This document shows positions 1 through 10,688 of a stretch of DNA of 64,000 bases, in pieces. The stretch covers positions 24,572,318 to 24,636,317 of the forward strand of contig OY754969.1 of NCBI GenBank assembly GCA_963576475.1. The letters are read 5' to 3'. The notes under the pieces were generated by a model, which searched no databases, was not told the origin of the DNA, and was given only the letters and a program-made list of their open reading frames with translations. The position numbers and the translations under genes were made by a program. The stretch is from Molanna angustata (taxonomy: Eukaryota > Arthropoda > Insecta > Trichoptera > Molannidae). Within the stretch, counting starts at the first letter, position 1. Every line of letters begins with the position of its first letter.

Positions 1-1476
1 AGTTATATTTCAGCTGACATTTATTTGAATCAAACCTAAGTTCGTTAGTTTTTAATGCTAATGACATTAACGAGGAAAATATTTACATTTTCAAAAACAA
101 CTTATTAATAGATTTTTCGTAGTTACCGAGAAGAAAATTCATTAATTTATGAATGGTTCACGTCATTCCATATTACGATCTTTCTGCATTTATAGCATGC
201 ACAAAAGTTACCAGAAAGATGATGTTGAACTCTGGCAATACATTATGTATGTCGGTAATGAGGAAACCTGCATAATGAAATACATCATCATTAGGAAGAC
301 CATCTACTGGAGGTATACAAAGTAGAGCCTAGAAAACCCCGGAAGTTCTTTTGCTGCATCACCCGTTGCCTTTAATACATACCTACTTGAGATCCATACG
401 GTTCCATACCTAGAAGACCAGACGTGGACTCCTCACAGGCAGAGGTGGTTAAATTATATAGAGGACATTCCAAAACTGCAGAAAATACGAATCCTATCTA
501 TTCATATCTCTTAATTATGTTAAAAATATCGTACACATATGTATGGTATATGCTGTGATATATTCAAATGAATAATTACAAAAACACATCGTTGATTTAT
601 TTATATATTTATTGTATTCAGGGAATAAGAATAAGATTTTTTGTTTATAAAATTGCTTTTTATCTATTATTGATTATTTATATTTACTTTATATGTATAT
701 GTCAATGTATTTTTCAATTTTTTAATCAGTAGATAATGAAATAACCTAGTCTAATAGTAATTCTACATGAAAATTATAGCTGAATAAACATACCTTATTT
801 TACAATAAGAACACGAATAGCCTAGTGAAACGTTATTAATTAGTTTATAAATATATATTTTTATGTGTAGTAAATTAAATAAATAACACTACATTTTTCA
901 TCCTCTTACTATCTCTATTTTTTTTATTTTATATTTTCATCTTCATAATACCTACTTTCCACTGCTAATATTTAACACTCATTATCTTCCGCCATATTCA
1001 TTATTCATATCTCACTAGCATAAATTGTCACATAATTGAAAAACTATCGCATTTTATGCTATAGACTACGCATTCTTACCGCCTTCTATTGAATATTGAG
1101 TAGGTACCTACACTTATTTCCATATTATTCCAAATCATTTAATCTTTTTCTTCTCGGGAAACCTGCAGGTATTATTAAAATTTTTAATTTTACGTGAACT
1201 CATATTTCGAGACATACAATGCACATTTTTACACATCCTACAAACTAACGGGGCCTTGCTTACTATTTGCAACCTAACTATAATTCGACACATAGCCAAT
1301 TTTTTTGTATGGTCGAAATATAATCAAGTTGTAAATAGTAAATAGGGCCCACGATGTTTATCGTCTCACAGATCCAGGCTGAAAAAACCTACTGCATTTC
1401 CATCCGCAATCAAGCCTAGGTCCTGTCAGACAATATTTAACATAAGAGTCCGAGAGATAGCATCAAATTAATGTAG
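1..1476. other. AT-rich stretch without recognisable gene
   Basis: I see no plausible coding frame, RNA gene or known element. Slightly GC-richer patches at 300-480 and 1370-1520 show no conserved motif that I can name. Confidence 0.6.
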
Positions 1477-2072
1477 GTATGAAAAAAGTTAGTCTGGAAC
1501 CTGGAAGTGGTTGCGTGTACTCAGTGCGCGTACTCTTTATAGGTGAAATTTGCAGATTTTAACATTATTTTATTTTATAAAATACAACAGCAAACAAGAG
1601 AAATGTATACAAATATTCAATGATATTTTTTATATTGCCATTTATAGTATTCTAGAATATATTACAAGATGTTTATAATTTTAAAGATTATTTCTATATA
1701 ATTTTCACTTGCGTGTTATTTGTACCTATAAAATCCGTCTGTTTGTGAAATATATACTAACTGTTACTGAAATATGTAAAAAAAGAAGAAAAAGAAGATT
1801 TTTTTTCAGAAACATCCCGGGAATGCGCTGAACAAATCACGAAGTTACACTGAAATCAGATGGATGGTATATAAGAGCACAAAAAGGACTAACAAATGAT
1901 ACTAAAATCTGCAATTTTCACCTATAGAAAGGTGATGCGCACTGGTAAACGCAACCACTCCCAGGTGCCAGACTCACCTTTTTCATACCTATATTCAATA
2001 AGGAAGGAAATACCAAAAAACCAGCCATTAAAATTGAATTTAGTTTTTGACGTTGCTATCTCTTAGACCATA
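1477..2072. mobile_element. MITE (family M2), copy 1
   Basis: A non-autonomous DNA element with long imperfect inverted ends. The left arm (1477-1570) and right arm (1900-1998) share, in opposite orientation, the block running from GGTATGAAAAA through the 'ctgg-acctgg-agtggttgcg' region to the 'ggtgaaaattgcagatttta' region. The right side continues outward to the 'cgttgctatctcttagacc' region near 2070, which matches the outer ends of copy 2 (16656-17712). The left side seems to lack that outer part. There is no coding capacity and the superfamily is unknown. Confidence 0.65.
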
Positions 2073-2108
2073 ACTAATTTAATCACAATGGCCGACAAAC
2101 TTATTTTC

Positions 2109-2681
2109 TTACCGTCTTACTTATAAACGTAAACTATCTATAGTACCTACCTGGTAATAGATCGTGATTAACGTAAAAGTTTACTTATAAACCGTGACTA
2201 TCTTTATTACGCCTTAATTTCATATACGTCAAGTTAAGACAGGTCGAGTGGTTGTTTAGCGCTTGACTAACGCGTCATAACAAATATTTCAAAATGGCGG
2301 ATCTTTCACATATGTTCCGACGCATATTTGAGATTGACAGAAAAATTTAATACTTATAACGATTTTCCTAGTTATTCTTCATCGCAATCGTGTTTAATTT
2401 GACTCAACACGGCACAACGCGGTTTACGTTTTCATTTTTCGATGTCAGCTATCCAAAAATTACATGCAACTTTCTATTTTTTGACATCTGTGAAGCCAAT
2501 GTGACCATATGAAAAAAATAAATGAGGGTGTTCGTAAACAATTTAGTGAACTAGTTAGTCATATCTTAGTACACGTTTATAAGTAAGCTTTTTTAATACC
2601 GATCTTAACTATTTTAGTCGTGCTTATCTATAGTTGCGCGTTTAGTAAGCTATTAACGAAATCTAATAAGTAAGACCGTTA
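2109..2681. mobile_element. MITE, PIF/Harbinger-like, with TTA duplication
   Basis: The element (2112-2678) has ends that read CCGTCTTACTTATAA on the left and, in reverse complement, CGGTCTTACTTATTA on the right. Each end is flanked by TTA (2109-2111 and 2679-2681). A 3-bp TWA duplication is characteristic of PIF/Harbinger elements. Subterminal copies of the ACTTATAAACG motif occur inside. No transposase is present. The superfamily assignment rests on the TSD and terminal inverted repeats only. Confidence 0.5.
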
Positions 2682-3149
2682 ATGCTTTAAATCATTTTAT
2701 TTTTTTGTAAATTCAAACAAAGATGTAAAAATGTAATTTTGTGTTGACTATCCCTGTCTTGAATCCTAATGGTAAGAGTAAGTGCAGTGGCTGGTAATTG
2801 GGTCTAGCCGCCCTCTACAGAGGCGCGCCATGCAACGATGCATTTCTGGCGCCCACACCAACCACCAAACAATATCATCCGTCGCTTTTAATTAGTAGTT
2901 GGTATTGCTCAAGTTTATTGATTAACGCGCCCGTCGAATATAAATCCAAATATCGTTCAATTTTAACGCCCCAATGACTTTTTCGGGCGCAAATGCTCTA
3001 TGTTCGAAATACACCTCGGCGTATTACTTTTTGAAGTGGAAATTACTTTTTCAAGAACGATTTTCCTGAATATAATGAAACTATATACGGCAGAATATGT
3101 ATTTTTTTATTTTCGTTGTTTTTATCACTGATGAGCGTCATTTATAACC
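2682..3149. other. unique sequence, GC-richer patch
   Basis: No gene is seen. The part from 2800 to 3010 is clearly GC-richer than its surroundings, with a GGCGCGCC-like string near 2822 and several 'gcgcc' words. No reading frame is conserved. Confidence 0.45.
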
Positions 3150-4052
3150 GACTTCCAAAAACAGAGAGGTTATCAATTTTTTACTCCTCAATACCCCAAA
3201 GGGATATTGTGGGAAGTTAAGAATTTGCAATATTTAATGTTTTTTTACTAAGAAGTGGGGAGTTGTATTCTGAAAGTTTCATCACAATATATCATTGTGT
3301 GTGCTGTATACTATGTGCCCTGTAGGTACTATGTTCGGCATGTTTATTATGTTTTATCGATTATAGACTAAATAAAGTACTCATTCGATTATTTTCAAAT
3401 TTGTGCTTTGTGCTATGTGCTATGTACCAGCTTGTTTATACTATCTTCATACGTATAAGTTTGTCCGGAAGAAGGAGCGGTTACTAAGATATTTTATTTT
3501 ATTTTATTATATTGTTTATACTTATTTATTGACTATAGACTAAAGTACAATTCGATTATTTGTACTCATTCGATTATTTTGAAATTTTGCTAATTTATTC
3601 TTCTTTGGATCCAAATAGATATTTAATGATATTTGATCCGTACTTCTCAATGTTTTTAACTGTCAAATATTTCAAAGTGGCACCTAGCTCAGGAAACATA
3701 AAACAGGATAATAGGTATATGTTTATTTACAAATTGCTAAATACGCCCATCACATTCATAAAATGGCATTGAAGAATTATCTAGTTTTCATAATAAAATA
3801 TTTAAATTAAAAATTATTAAATAAACTCTTCTTCTTCTTCTTCCTTTTCATAGATACGAAGATCTGTTTCTACCGCTATTCTGTCTCCTGCGATGTGGAC
3901 TGCCAACTGTCTCGCCATCTCTTTGGAGGTCTTCCAAACAAACTCATTTCATAAAAATACTGAAAATATTCCATACAAAGTTTGAATACTCTGTAGAGTG
4001 ACTTGGTAGTGAGGAGTGAAATAATTTGCCACAGCCCACTCGTTTTTTTATG
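3150..4052 (+). repeat. dispersed repeat family M4, copy 1 (interrupted)
   Basis: It matches 46803-47370 directly and 30201-30735 in reverse. Shared landmarks are TTTTACTCCTCA near the left end, 'gtattctgaaagtttcatcacaat', 'cgattatagactaaagtactcattcgatt', 'ctgtcaaatatttcaaagtg', and GTGAGGAGT followed by CCCACTCGTTTT at the right end. The ACTCCTCAC / GTGAGGAGT pair forms short inverted repeats. This copy carries a local duplication around 3390-3600 and a LINE tail at 3827-3937. It has no coding capacity. Confidence 0.65.
3827..3937 (-). pseudogene. 5'-truncated RTE-like LINE 3' end
   Basis: On the minus strand this encodes the extreme C-terminus RPPKRWRDSWQSTSQE, followed by a (GAA)n tail. 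It matches the C-terminus of the RTE-like element at 26381-27487 (RPPKRSKDSWGSTSQE). It sits inside repeat M4. The flanks AATAAACT and AACAAACT look like an 8-10 bp target duplication with one mismatch, and the sister copy at 47260 has the empty site. Confidence 0.6.
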
Positions 4053-4412
4053 TTCCTATTGTCATCGTTTACTTTTATTTTTTGTCCTATTTCGATGATT
4101 CTGTTTTCATTAGAAAGGGGGTATCCGATTGCTCTCATTTTCATTTCGTCAAGATTTGATCAAGGCATTCATGAGAAAATCATCACTCTTCATTTTTCAC
4201 TTCAGCGATAATAATTCTTTACCCTAGTATCCGATTTTAATAATTCCTTTTTTTAATTGTAAGGGACTGCTTTTAAGGTGATCACGCATATAAGTTTTAT
4301 CGAATTCTGATGTGGAAAAATAACAAAACTCTTCAATTTGTAAAGGCATCTGCAATCTGTACGGCAAACATGTGTTACAGATGTCGATTTTTGTGTTGGT
4401 AAGAAGTTATTA

Positions 4413-4500
4413 TCATCTTCTTCTTCCTTGACCTCATGACTGAGGATGTAGACTACGTTCAATCACCCGTCTCATTACCCGCTTCGGTGTTAGGTGGTCC
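4413..4500 (-). repeat. short LINE-tail-like repeat
   Basis: The block 'cttcttcttccttgacctcatgactgaggat' and what follows resembles 6097-6150. On the minus strand both read toward a GAAGAAGA end, as LINE 3' tails do. It is too short to classify. Confidence 0.3.
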
Positions 4501-4619
4501 TAGGCAGATATTGTGATTGTTATGAAGAGTTATAGTGTTTATATGTTTTAATGGTAGTTTTGAAATTATAGGTACTAATAAGTAGCGTCAGAGATTTGTT
4601 CTCGTAAAAAAACACACAC

Positions 4620-4798
4620 ACCAAAGGTGCTGATCCAAAGATCCCGGGTTTGAGGAGACATAGTTTTTAATTGTGTTTGCAGTCTGAATATGTGAGAAGA
4701 TTAATATCGTAAGCCTCCAGAATGTGGCAACTTGTTAATGAGTGCGTGTTAAAATAATATTTGAAATAGTACCTGTAAGTTGCCCGAGAAGTAACTAA
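4620..4798 (+). mobile_element. SINE-like repeat S2, partial
   Basis: It matches 56789-57010 from 'tgatccaa-g-tcc-gggtt' through 'ccagaatgtggcaacttgtta' to 'agttgcccgagaag'. The better copy has a tRNA-like B-box (GGTTCTATTCC), and here the box is damaged. A further fragment lies at 8878-8990. Polymerase III origin is inferred. Confidence 0.5.
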
Positions 4799-5029
4799 TA
4801 TATAAACAAATAGATAAGAACGATTTATAGCGCGATATTTGAAAATATATGTATACCTTCGTCAACATCACTGATCTCTGAAAAATACAACTTATTTTAA
4901 AAAACCGACTGCAAAAACTACAGTAAAAAATTAAAACGCACTTAAAGTATTGTTTATATTGTTGTTTTTGAAGATTTATGTTTGAAAACCTAGGAATTTA
5001 GGAATTATAAAGTAGGTAAGCTCCTGTCG

Positions 5030-5305
5030 AATTGTAATTGAAATGGGGAGGTAGGATATTACAAGCGGATAGAATTAGTAATGTTTCTTCTTCTTTTTTC
5101 TCTCTTTCTGGACCCGTTTGCCTGATATTATCCAGCATCAATTTCTCTCTCTGGAGACGTGATTTGCCAGCTGTCCTTCTACATTTTAGTAAGATATCTT
5201 GGGGATCTTTTATCCTTGGAGCCTTGTCCCTGGCAACTTTAACAATTGATTGAATCTGGTTTGTTTCGCAATACCAGTCTAAGAATTTTTCTATCTCTTC
5301 TTATC
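5030..5305 (-). other. unclassified open reading frame fragment
   Basis: After a TAA near 5306 the minus strand stays open for roughly 90 codons. The protein is rich in charged residues: EEIEKFLDWYCETNQIQS, then VARDKAPRIKDPQDILLKCR, then QTGPEREKKEEE. The GAAGAAGAA at about 5083-5092 resembles the (GAA)n tails of the LINEs here, so this may be an unrecognised retroelement fragment. I cannot assign a family, and there is no start codon at its beginning. Confidence 0.25.
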
Positions 5306-5681
5306 TGTTCTAAGAGAAGACTATAAGAAAAATAATTATTGTATAACCCTACCAGTATTCTATTGTACTGACTTTATAAAATCATTGAAAATCTTTGATG
5401 TATGGAGTGGGTATTAAGGCAAGTTATTATATATTCTGTATTTATTTTTACTTCATACATTGTTAGCTTCAATTTGAATAAAAAATAAAATAAAAAAAAA
5501 TAAAAAATTCTTTGTATTCATCATTTAATATTAGAAATATGACTGGCATCTGTTGACTTAATCTCATTTGAATGATTTTATTATATTTATCTTGTATGGC
5601 ACACAATTCTCGCGCCTTTGTATTTTACATATAATGTATGTAGCATTATACAGAAAGTAAAATTAGTTCATGTCGCTTTCT

Positions 5682-5819
5682 TTATTCGTAGGTTTCACTA
5701 TGGTAATTCTGGCTCGCACCTTCCCGTCTCATGATATCATGAATTGGAAATGTAATTTTCATCCTACGTTCTGGAAAATTCTTCTCCGACAATAACTTCC
5801 ACAGCCTACGGGAAGCCAT
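5682..5819 (-). CDS. hypothetical 45-residue ORF
   Basis: The ATG at 5819 has a purine at -3 and G at +4 (caaaATGGC), a fair initiation context. The product starts MASRRLWKLLSEK and is basic and hydrophilic, with no signal peptide or membrane segment. The stop codon TAA lies inside AATAAA, so a polyadenylation hexamer overlaps the stop. The frame extends upstream to 5900 without a stop. No homologue is recognised. It could be an orphan microprotein, a single exon or chance, and chance is the default in sequence of this kind. Confidence 0.2.
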   Translation of the reverse strand: MASRRLWKLLSEKNFPERRMKITFPIHDIMRREGASQNYHSETYE

Positions 5820-6329
5820 TTTGATTCTCAAAAAATGCTTAAGTTTTACTGTAACTGTTATTTCATGCGGACACGAAATTAAATGGACAATAATATTCAT
5901 ACATTATGCGACTCCGCCGGTTCAAAATTGTATTGTTTCCAAACTGTACAATGTACAATTTCAGTATGACATTACTTTCAAACAAACTTTTGGTTTGTTT
6001 TAATTTAAAAAATATTTCACTCCAACAATGTTATAGGACTCAAATTATATGCACGATTCAAATTACAAAATGAAAAACATATTTTATGCTCTCAAACATC
6101 TTCTTCCTCCTTGACGTCATGCCTCAGGATTTCGACTACTCTAAATTACACAAAGTATGGTCTGTCTCCAAACTTGGGCGGATCTATTAAAAGTACCTAA
6201 TTGAAGATCTTATTATTAATATGACTAGGTAATAGAAATAAAGCTGGCTTACTTATGTACCGTTTTTTGTGTATCCACCTCAAGGGCGCTTTACAATTAG
6301 AATTAAATACAATTACTTTTTTAAAATAG

Positions 6330-7504
6330 ATGAGCTTTCAAATTTTATTTAAAACTAATTTCACTGTTGATTACTCAGATAGTTGGTGGCAGATTGTTCC
6401 ACTGAGTACAGCAAAAGCGCGCCCTTACAGCAAAAGCACGTTCGCCGAATTAAGTGAAGTGACACCGATTTTTCTCAGATAAATATCCAGCAGCATTTGT
6501 TACAGATCGAAGGCTTGTCCTCCGGTTTATCAACTGCTTTGGTATACATAGCTCCGCTATGTAAGATGGTGCTTTTCCATTCACCACTTTATGCACCATC
6601 CTTAAGGTGACGGGATATGCTCCAAGGTACTTTTTGGATTCTCATTACGTCGTACTCTTAAAAGTTACGTCTTCAACACAAATATATATTATTTGTCTAT
6701 ATATTGGCCCGATACACTTTCTTTCACCTTGTGTACTTTTTTCGTTATATTATTTTTTAATAATACCTGATTTCTCAGATTTTTTATCCATAACGCAAAA
6801 ATTATAAGGCTTAGAAACATTAATGTTTTTTTTTTAAATGATAGGTATTTTATAAAACTACACATTGGCTCGATACATTTTCACACAATGTTCTCACTTT
6901 TTTTGTAAAATCAAATAAACCATAGTATTTTATGTAACTTGCACACGATTGTAATCTTTAAGGACGTACATTCTCATACAATAGTAATCAAAGTTTGAAT
7001 TTGACCTGCCTACATTGCCTTACCCTGTCCCTTAAACAAAATACACTCCGGAACACGAAGGCAGTGCAGAACTCTTAATAGTGGAGTGATGCGTTCAAAT
7101 TTTGATGAACTCTTAAATAGATTGGCAGCAGCTTGAAAACAGATTGAAGACGATTCAGTTGGATTTGTTGTGGATAGATTACCGTATATGCTGTTGCAGT
7201 AGTCCAATAATGAAACCACAAGCGCATTTATCAGCAAACGTCCTGCGTCTACTGGTAACGTTTTTCTAATTGGTTTCATTTTCCGCATTTTTTAAAAACA
7301 GGTGCTTGCAGTCTTATTTATTTAGGTTTCAAATGATAATTCTGAATTCAAGTGAATTCCAAGTAATTTTATTGAAGATTTTGGTGTTATAACACCTATA
7401 TAAATACGATTATTAATGAATTCAGAATATACCAACCAACCAACACTTCTTTTATTTACTTGAAATACATTAAATACCTTCTTTATGTATTTTTTGTGTA
7501 GCAA
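6330..7504 (-). pseudogene. CR1/L2-like LINE reverse transcriptase C-terminus, split
   Basis: On the minus strand, 7504-7032 encodes the end of a reverse transcriptase: IKLLGIHLNSELSFE, then LPVDAGRLLINALVVSLLDY, CNSIYGNLS, and ITPLLRVLHCLRVPECILFK. The same protein resumes at 6605-6340 with MVHKVVNGKAPSYIAELC, FGERAFAVRA and WNNLPPTI, which is the typical CR1/L2/jockey-group tail. Frameshifts and stops make it non-functional. The two parts are separated by 6606-7031, which looks like an insertion flanked by TTAA. Confidence 0.65.
6606..7031. mobile_element. possible TTAA-flanked MITE inside the CR1/L2-like fragment
   Basis: The block interrupts the LINE coding sequence and is bounded by TTAA at 6602-6605 and 7032-7035. 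Its ends are weak inverted repeats: GGTGACGGGATATG on the left and, in reverse complement, GGGACAGGGTAAGG on the right. A TTAA duplication is typical of piggyBac-type elements. The middle contains two related 'ggc-cgatacatttt' blocks. No transposase is present. The boundaries are inferred from the host frame. Confidence 0.4.
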
Positions 7505-7879
7505 ACAAAAGTAAAGATGGATAATAAAAGAATGTGTGCATAAAAGGAAAGTTTTTATTATATTAGAAAGTGTCTTGTAGGGTGTTGGTTATCACTTTAA
7601 CCTTCCAGCATTTTATTCTTCTCTTCTCCTTATTCTATACCCAGCCTTACAGAAGCACCTCTCCCTGAGGAGGGATAAATATTCAGAATTATGACGTGCA
7701 GACAAGTGCAATACTGCACCAATTACACCCTTGAAACTTTATATTGCCATTACATACAGTACTACGTGGTGAGGGAAACAACTATACTACAATATACACA
7801 TGATATTTTAAAATATAATAATTGAAAATCGTTGATATACCTTTTAAAATTTTTGACAGCATTCAAGGTCATTTCAGAT
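7505..7879. other. unclassified spacer
   Basis: No gene is seen. A pyrimidine-rich patch occurs at 7600-7660. Confidence 0.4.
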
Positions 7880-8040
7880 GGGTCGGTGGCAGAGCGGTTA
7901 GCGCGCTGGGCTAGTAATCCAGTGGTCGCGAGATCGAATCCTGCCTCAACCGATTTCGTTCACCTAAGCACAAGCATTTATTTGCTTATTTTAGGGAACG
8001 TAGGAAGATGTATAATATGTACTTGTTTAACAAGGACATA
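7880..8040 (+). mobile_element. tRNA-derived SINE (S1), best copy
   Basis: The head is tRNA-like. An A-box-like TGGCAGAGCGGTTAGCG is followed by a five-pair anticodon stem CTGGG/TCCAG around the loop CTAGTAA, and then the B-box-like AGATCGAATCC. The body continues with 'cacaagcatttatttgcttattttagggaacgtaggaagatg' and ends near 'acaaggacata'. Four further copies lie at 18725-18874, 40181-40256, 53093-53216 and 57841-57993, all on the minus strand. If read as a tRNA, the loop would carry AGT (threonine-like). This is a retroposon, not a tRNA gene, because it lacks a paired acceptor stem and has a long body. Confidence 0.8.
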
Positions 8041-8089
8041 TACATTAAAAAAAGGTGTATGTGAACTGTTGATGACTATTGTGGAGTAA

Positions 8090-8640
8090 GTAATGAGTAT
8101 TAAATATTTAGGAGTAGAGATCTGGAACCTTAATGACCTAAACACTAAAGTCCGCGAATAAGCTAATGAAACATCTTCCGTATCTGGGTGTCTAAAAAAT
8201 ATGATCTGGAAAAATAAACACATACGTATTAATAAAAAGGACAAAGTATATTAGACATGCGTGCGTCCGATCATAACGTATGCCGTGGAAACACGAGTGG
8301 ACACAGTACGAACCATGGGGCTCCTAAGGTCAAGGGAAATGAAGGTTCTAGGGTCAATCACTGGAAAAACTTTCCGAGATCGTGCTCGCAATGTTGAAAT
8401 AAAAAAAACATGTGCAACAGAGGACATCATTCGGTGGAGTAGATCCAGAAGAAGACATTGGAGGTACTACGTAACCAGAATGGACAGTGATAGACTTGAT
8501 ATATAGCAGCAAATGAAATCCCTTCTGATCACCGTCTACCCGGAAGACCACCCAAGAGATGAAAGGATAGTTGGACTTCTCAGGAGGCATAGTTTTTGAA
8601 TAACAGACCAACAGGTTTACTAAACGAATAAGAAGAAGAC
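8090..8640 (+). pseudogene. RTE-like LINE fragment, degenerate
   Basis: It encodes the same C-terminal reverse transcriptase region as 26381-27487: IKYLGVEIWN, then VRPIITYAVETRVDTVRTMG, then GKTFRDRARN, EDIIRWSRSRRRHW and RMDSDRL, with frameshifts and stops. It ends with a short GAAGAAGA tail near 8630. It is 5' truncated and clearly older than the 26-kb copy, given the many substitutions. It begins about 50 bp after SINE S1. Confidence 0.75.
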
Positions 8641-8764
8641 GAAAGCGTTCGCTGATTGACCCATTCGGTGTTTTGCCTATTGGCCAGTGTTACACGCTTA
8701 CATTGCAACTTTACAATGCAACGCGACGTGATAAATAGAAAGTCGTTCCGGAGCGTGATTCAGT

Positions 8765-8830
8765 TGTATCCGCCCTGAAGAAGAATCTGTCACTTTGAAA
8801 CCAGTTGAATCAAATAAAAATTTAAACAAA
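8765..8830 (+). repeat. LINE 3' UTR-like motif
   Basis: The string 'ccctgaagaagaatct-ttgaaaccagttgaat-aaataaaaat' resembles the inverted block at 39600-39665 (reverse complement 'ccctgacgaggaaacg-ttcgaaaccggtcgaatataaaaa'). Such CCTGA-GA...GAAACCGGTCGAATA strings occur at LINE 3' ends in insects. The assignment is tentative. Confidence 0.35.
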
Positions 8831-8877
8831 AGCAATTATAATAAACTAAAATTATTTAAAGTTATCATTTAAGTCCT

Positions 8878-8990
8878 TCAACTGTGATTTCAGCCCAAAT
8901 TTGTGAGAAGATCAACATCTCAAATCTCCAAAGAGGGTCACCGATTGGATATTCTGTTTAGTAATTATTTGACATTATACCTGTTCACTC
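8878..8990 (+). mobile_element. SINE-like repeat S2, fragment
   Basis: A diverged match to the middle of S2 ('ttcagtctggatctgtgag-a-gat-aatatc-taa-tctcca'). It has no head or tail. Confidence 0.35.
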
Positions 8991-9084
8991 AATTTTCCCT
9001 TACAGAAGCTATTTTACCTCTGTTATATACATTTTTCATACAAATATGAAATTTATTTCACATTGATATGGCAAACCATAGATT

Positions 9085-9680
9085 TTTTTTCTTTAAATTT
9101 TGACAATCCTTGAATGCATTTTTAATGAATCTATTTTTGTTGTATCGAAATTTCAAACAGTACCTATACAAAAAAACTCGATTTTCCAGACCGTGAGAGC
9201 ATTTCGAAAATTTGACAGATGAAATCATAGAGAAGAAATTAACGGATGTCTATGGAAAACTCTAGGTCTATGCACTTTACACATATGATGTTAATATGAA
9301 ATCGATCAGACTTATAATTTGGACTGTAGAGAGGACACAAATCAAAAACAACGTAATAATGAAATCATAGAGAAGAAATTAAAAGTTCTCCATGGAAAAC
9401 TAATCAGTTCTAGGTCTATGCACTTTACATACCTATATGATGTAAATATGCGTCGATCGGACTTATAGTTTGGGCTGTAGAGAGGACAAAAAGGACAATT
9501 CCGTACGCCTAACGCTGTACGCCATACGCCATACGCCATACATACAAACACATCACGACGAAACTCACAGTGTGCACTCTTTACATGATACCCGTTGAGA
9601 AATTGATGTAAAATTAAATACAAAATTAAAAATTGTGAAATCATGACTCTCCACTATTCCATTGTGCGGAGAGTAAAGAA
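9085..9680. repeat. dispersed repeat M5 with internal tandem duplication
   Basis: The left half matches 44240-44530 ('ttgacaatccttgaatgc', 'gagaacatttcgaaa', 'catagagaagaa', 'aactaatcag', 'atgcactttaaa'). The block 'gaaatcatagagaagaaatta' recurs at 9221 and 9361, a 140-bp direct duplication covering about 9221-9345 and 9361-9490. A short run of 'gccatac' repeats follows at 9517-9540. The right end ('gaaatcatgactctccacta ... ggagagtaaag') resembles the left end of family M4. No coding. Confidence 0.55.
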
Positions 9681-10688
9681 TATTGTTTTCGTACTGACTT
9701 TTATATAAGTAAGGAATTAAGTACATAGGTACCAAAGTAACTACTTTTTAATTTGTGTGTATATCCGAATTATAATTTATTAATTAAATATTAAATTCAT
9801 TTATTTTCTTCAATTAAAATATAAAACATCTATCCAAAACTCAAGTAAGTCTGTACACATTTACATAGTTGATTGTTACATAAAAATTCAATAGACTTCC
9901 GTCCGTATTTCCCGAATATTAGTGTAGAGCGAGACTTGCTGGAGATCAGTTAATTCCTTGTTTCTCCTCTTGAGAGACGATGAAACTTCTAGTTGATCGT
10001 TTCAAACGAATAATCCGATAATTAATATCTGAAACAGTCGATTTGCTTCTGACTCTTGAAAATTTCATCAGTTTCAGAATATTACGTAGTAAACCCATCT
10101 GCTGAAAACGTTATTACATATTATATTTTAGATACATGTTTAATTCAAAATAATTTCACGAGTAAAGTATACACAAAAAAAAAACACTGCTTTACATAAA
10201 TAAATTTAATAATAATACTTTATATTATTATTATTCTTTTTTACGGCTATGGCCGATTTAATAATGATAATAATAACTATTAAGTACTACAAATAATATA
10301 ATCATTTATTATTACTACCATCATGCACTTACTCAAAACAATAAGAAGGTCAATGCGTAAATTGTAAATTATGTAATACATCAACATAAATACAACAAAT
10401 TATTAAGGTTTAAAAATCCAATTTTTTCATTAAATGATTTTATAATATTACTGGATTATTTCGGGTCTGTTATGAATTGATCGGTCAGTTAATATTTTAG
10501 TCAGTCGTATTGTAATAAATTAAAATATTATTATTTTCTTAAAATGAAATCGGTTCAAATTCATAATTTGGTTTATCGCGTCAATTAATTCATATTTAAT
10601 GGCTAATTTTGATGTACCTACTATTTTTGTTAATTGGTTAAGTCTAAATGTAAGTATATTCGGATTGCGCGAGTGATTAACATCCCGA
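9681..10688. other. AT-rich stretch without gene
   Basis: An (ATT/AAT)-rich microsatellite-like patch lies at 10195-10310. Nothing else is recognised. Confidence 0.55.

Noticed and set aside
7880..7950. tRNA gene
   Set aside because: Intact-looking A and B boxes and an anticodon stem are present. However, the same head with a long body recurs five times and there is no matched acceptor stem, so it is a SINE.
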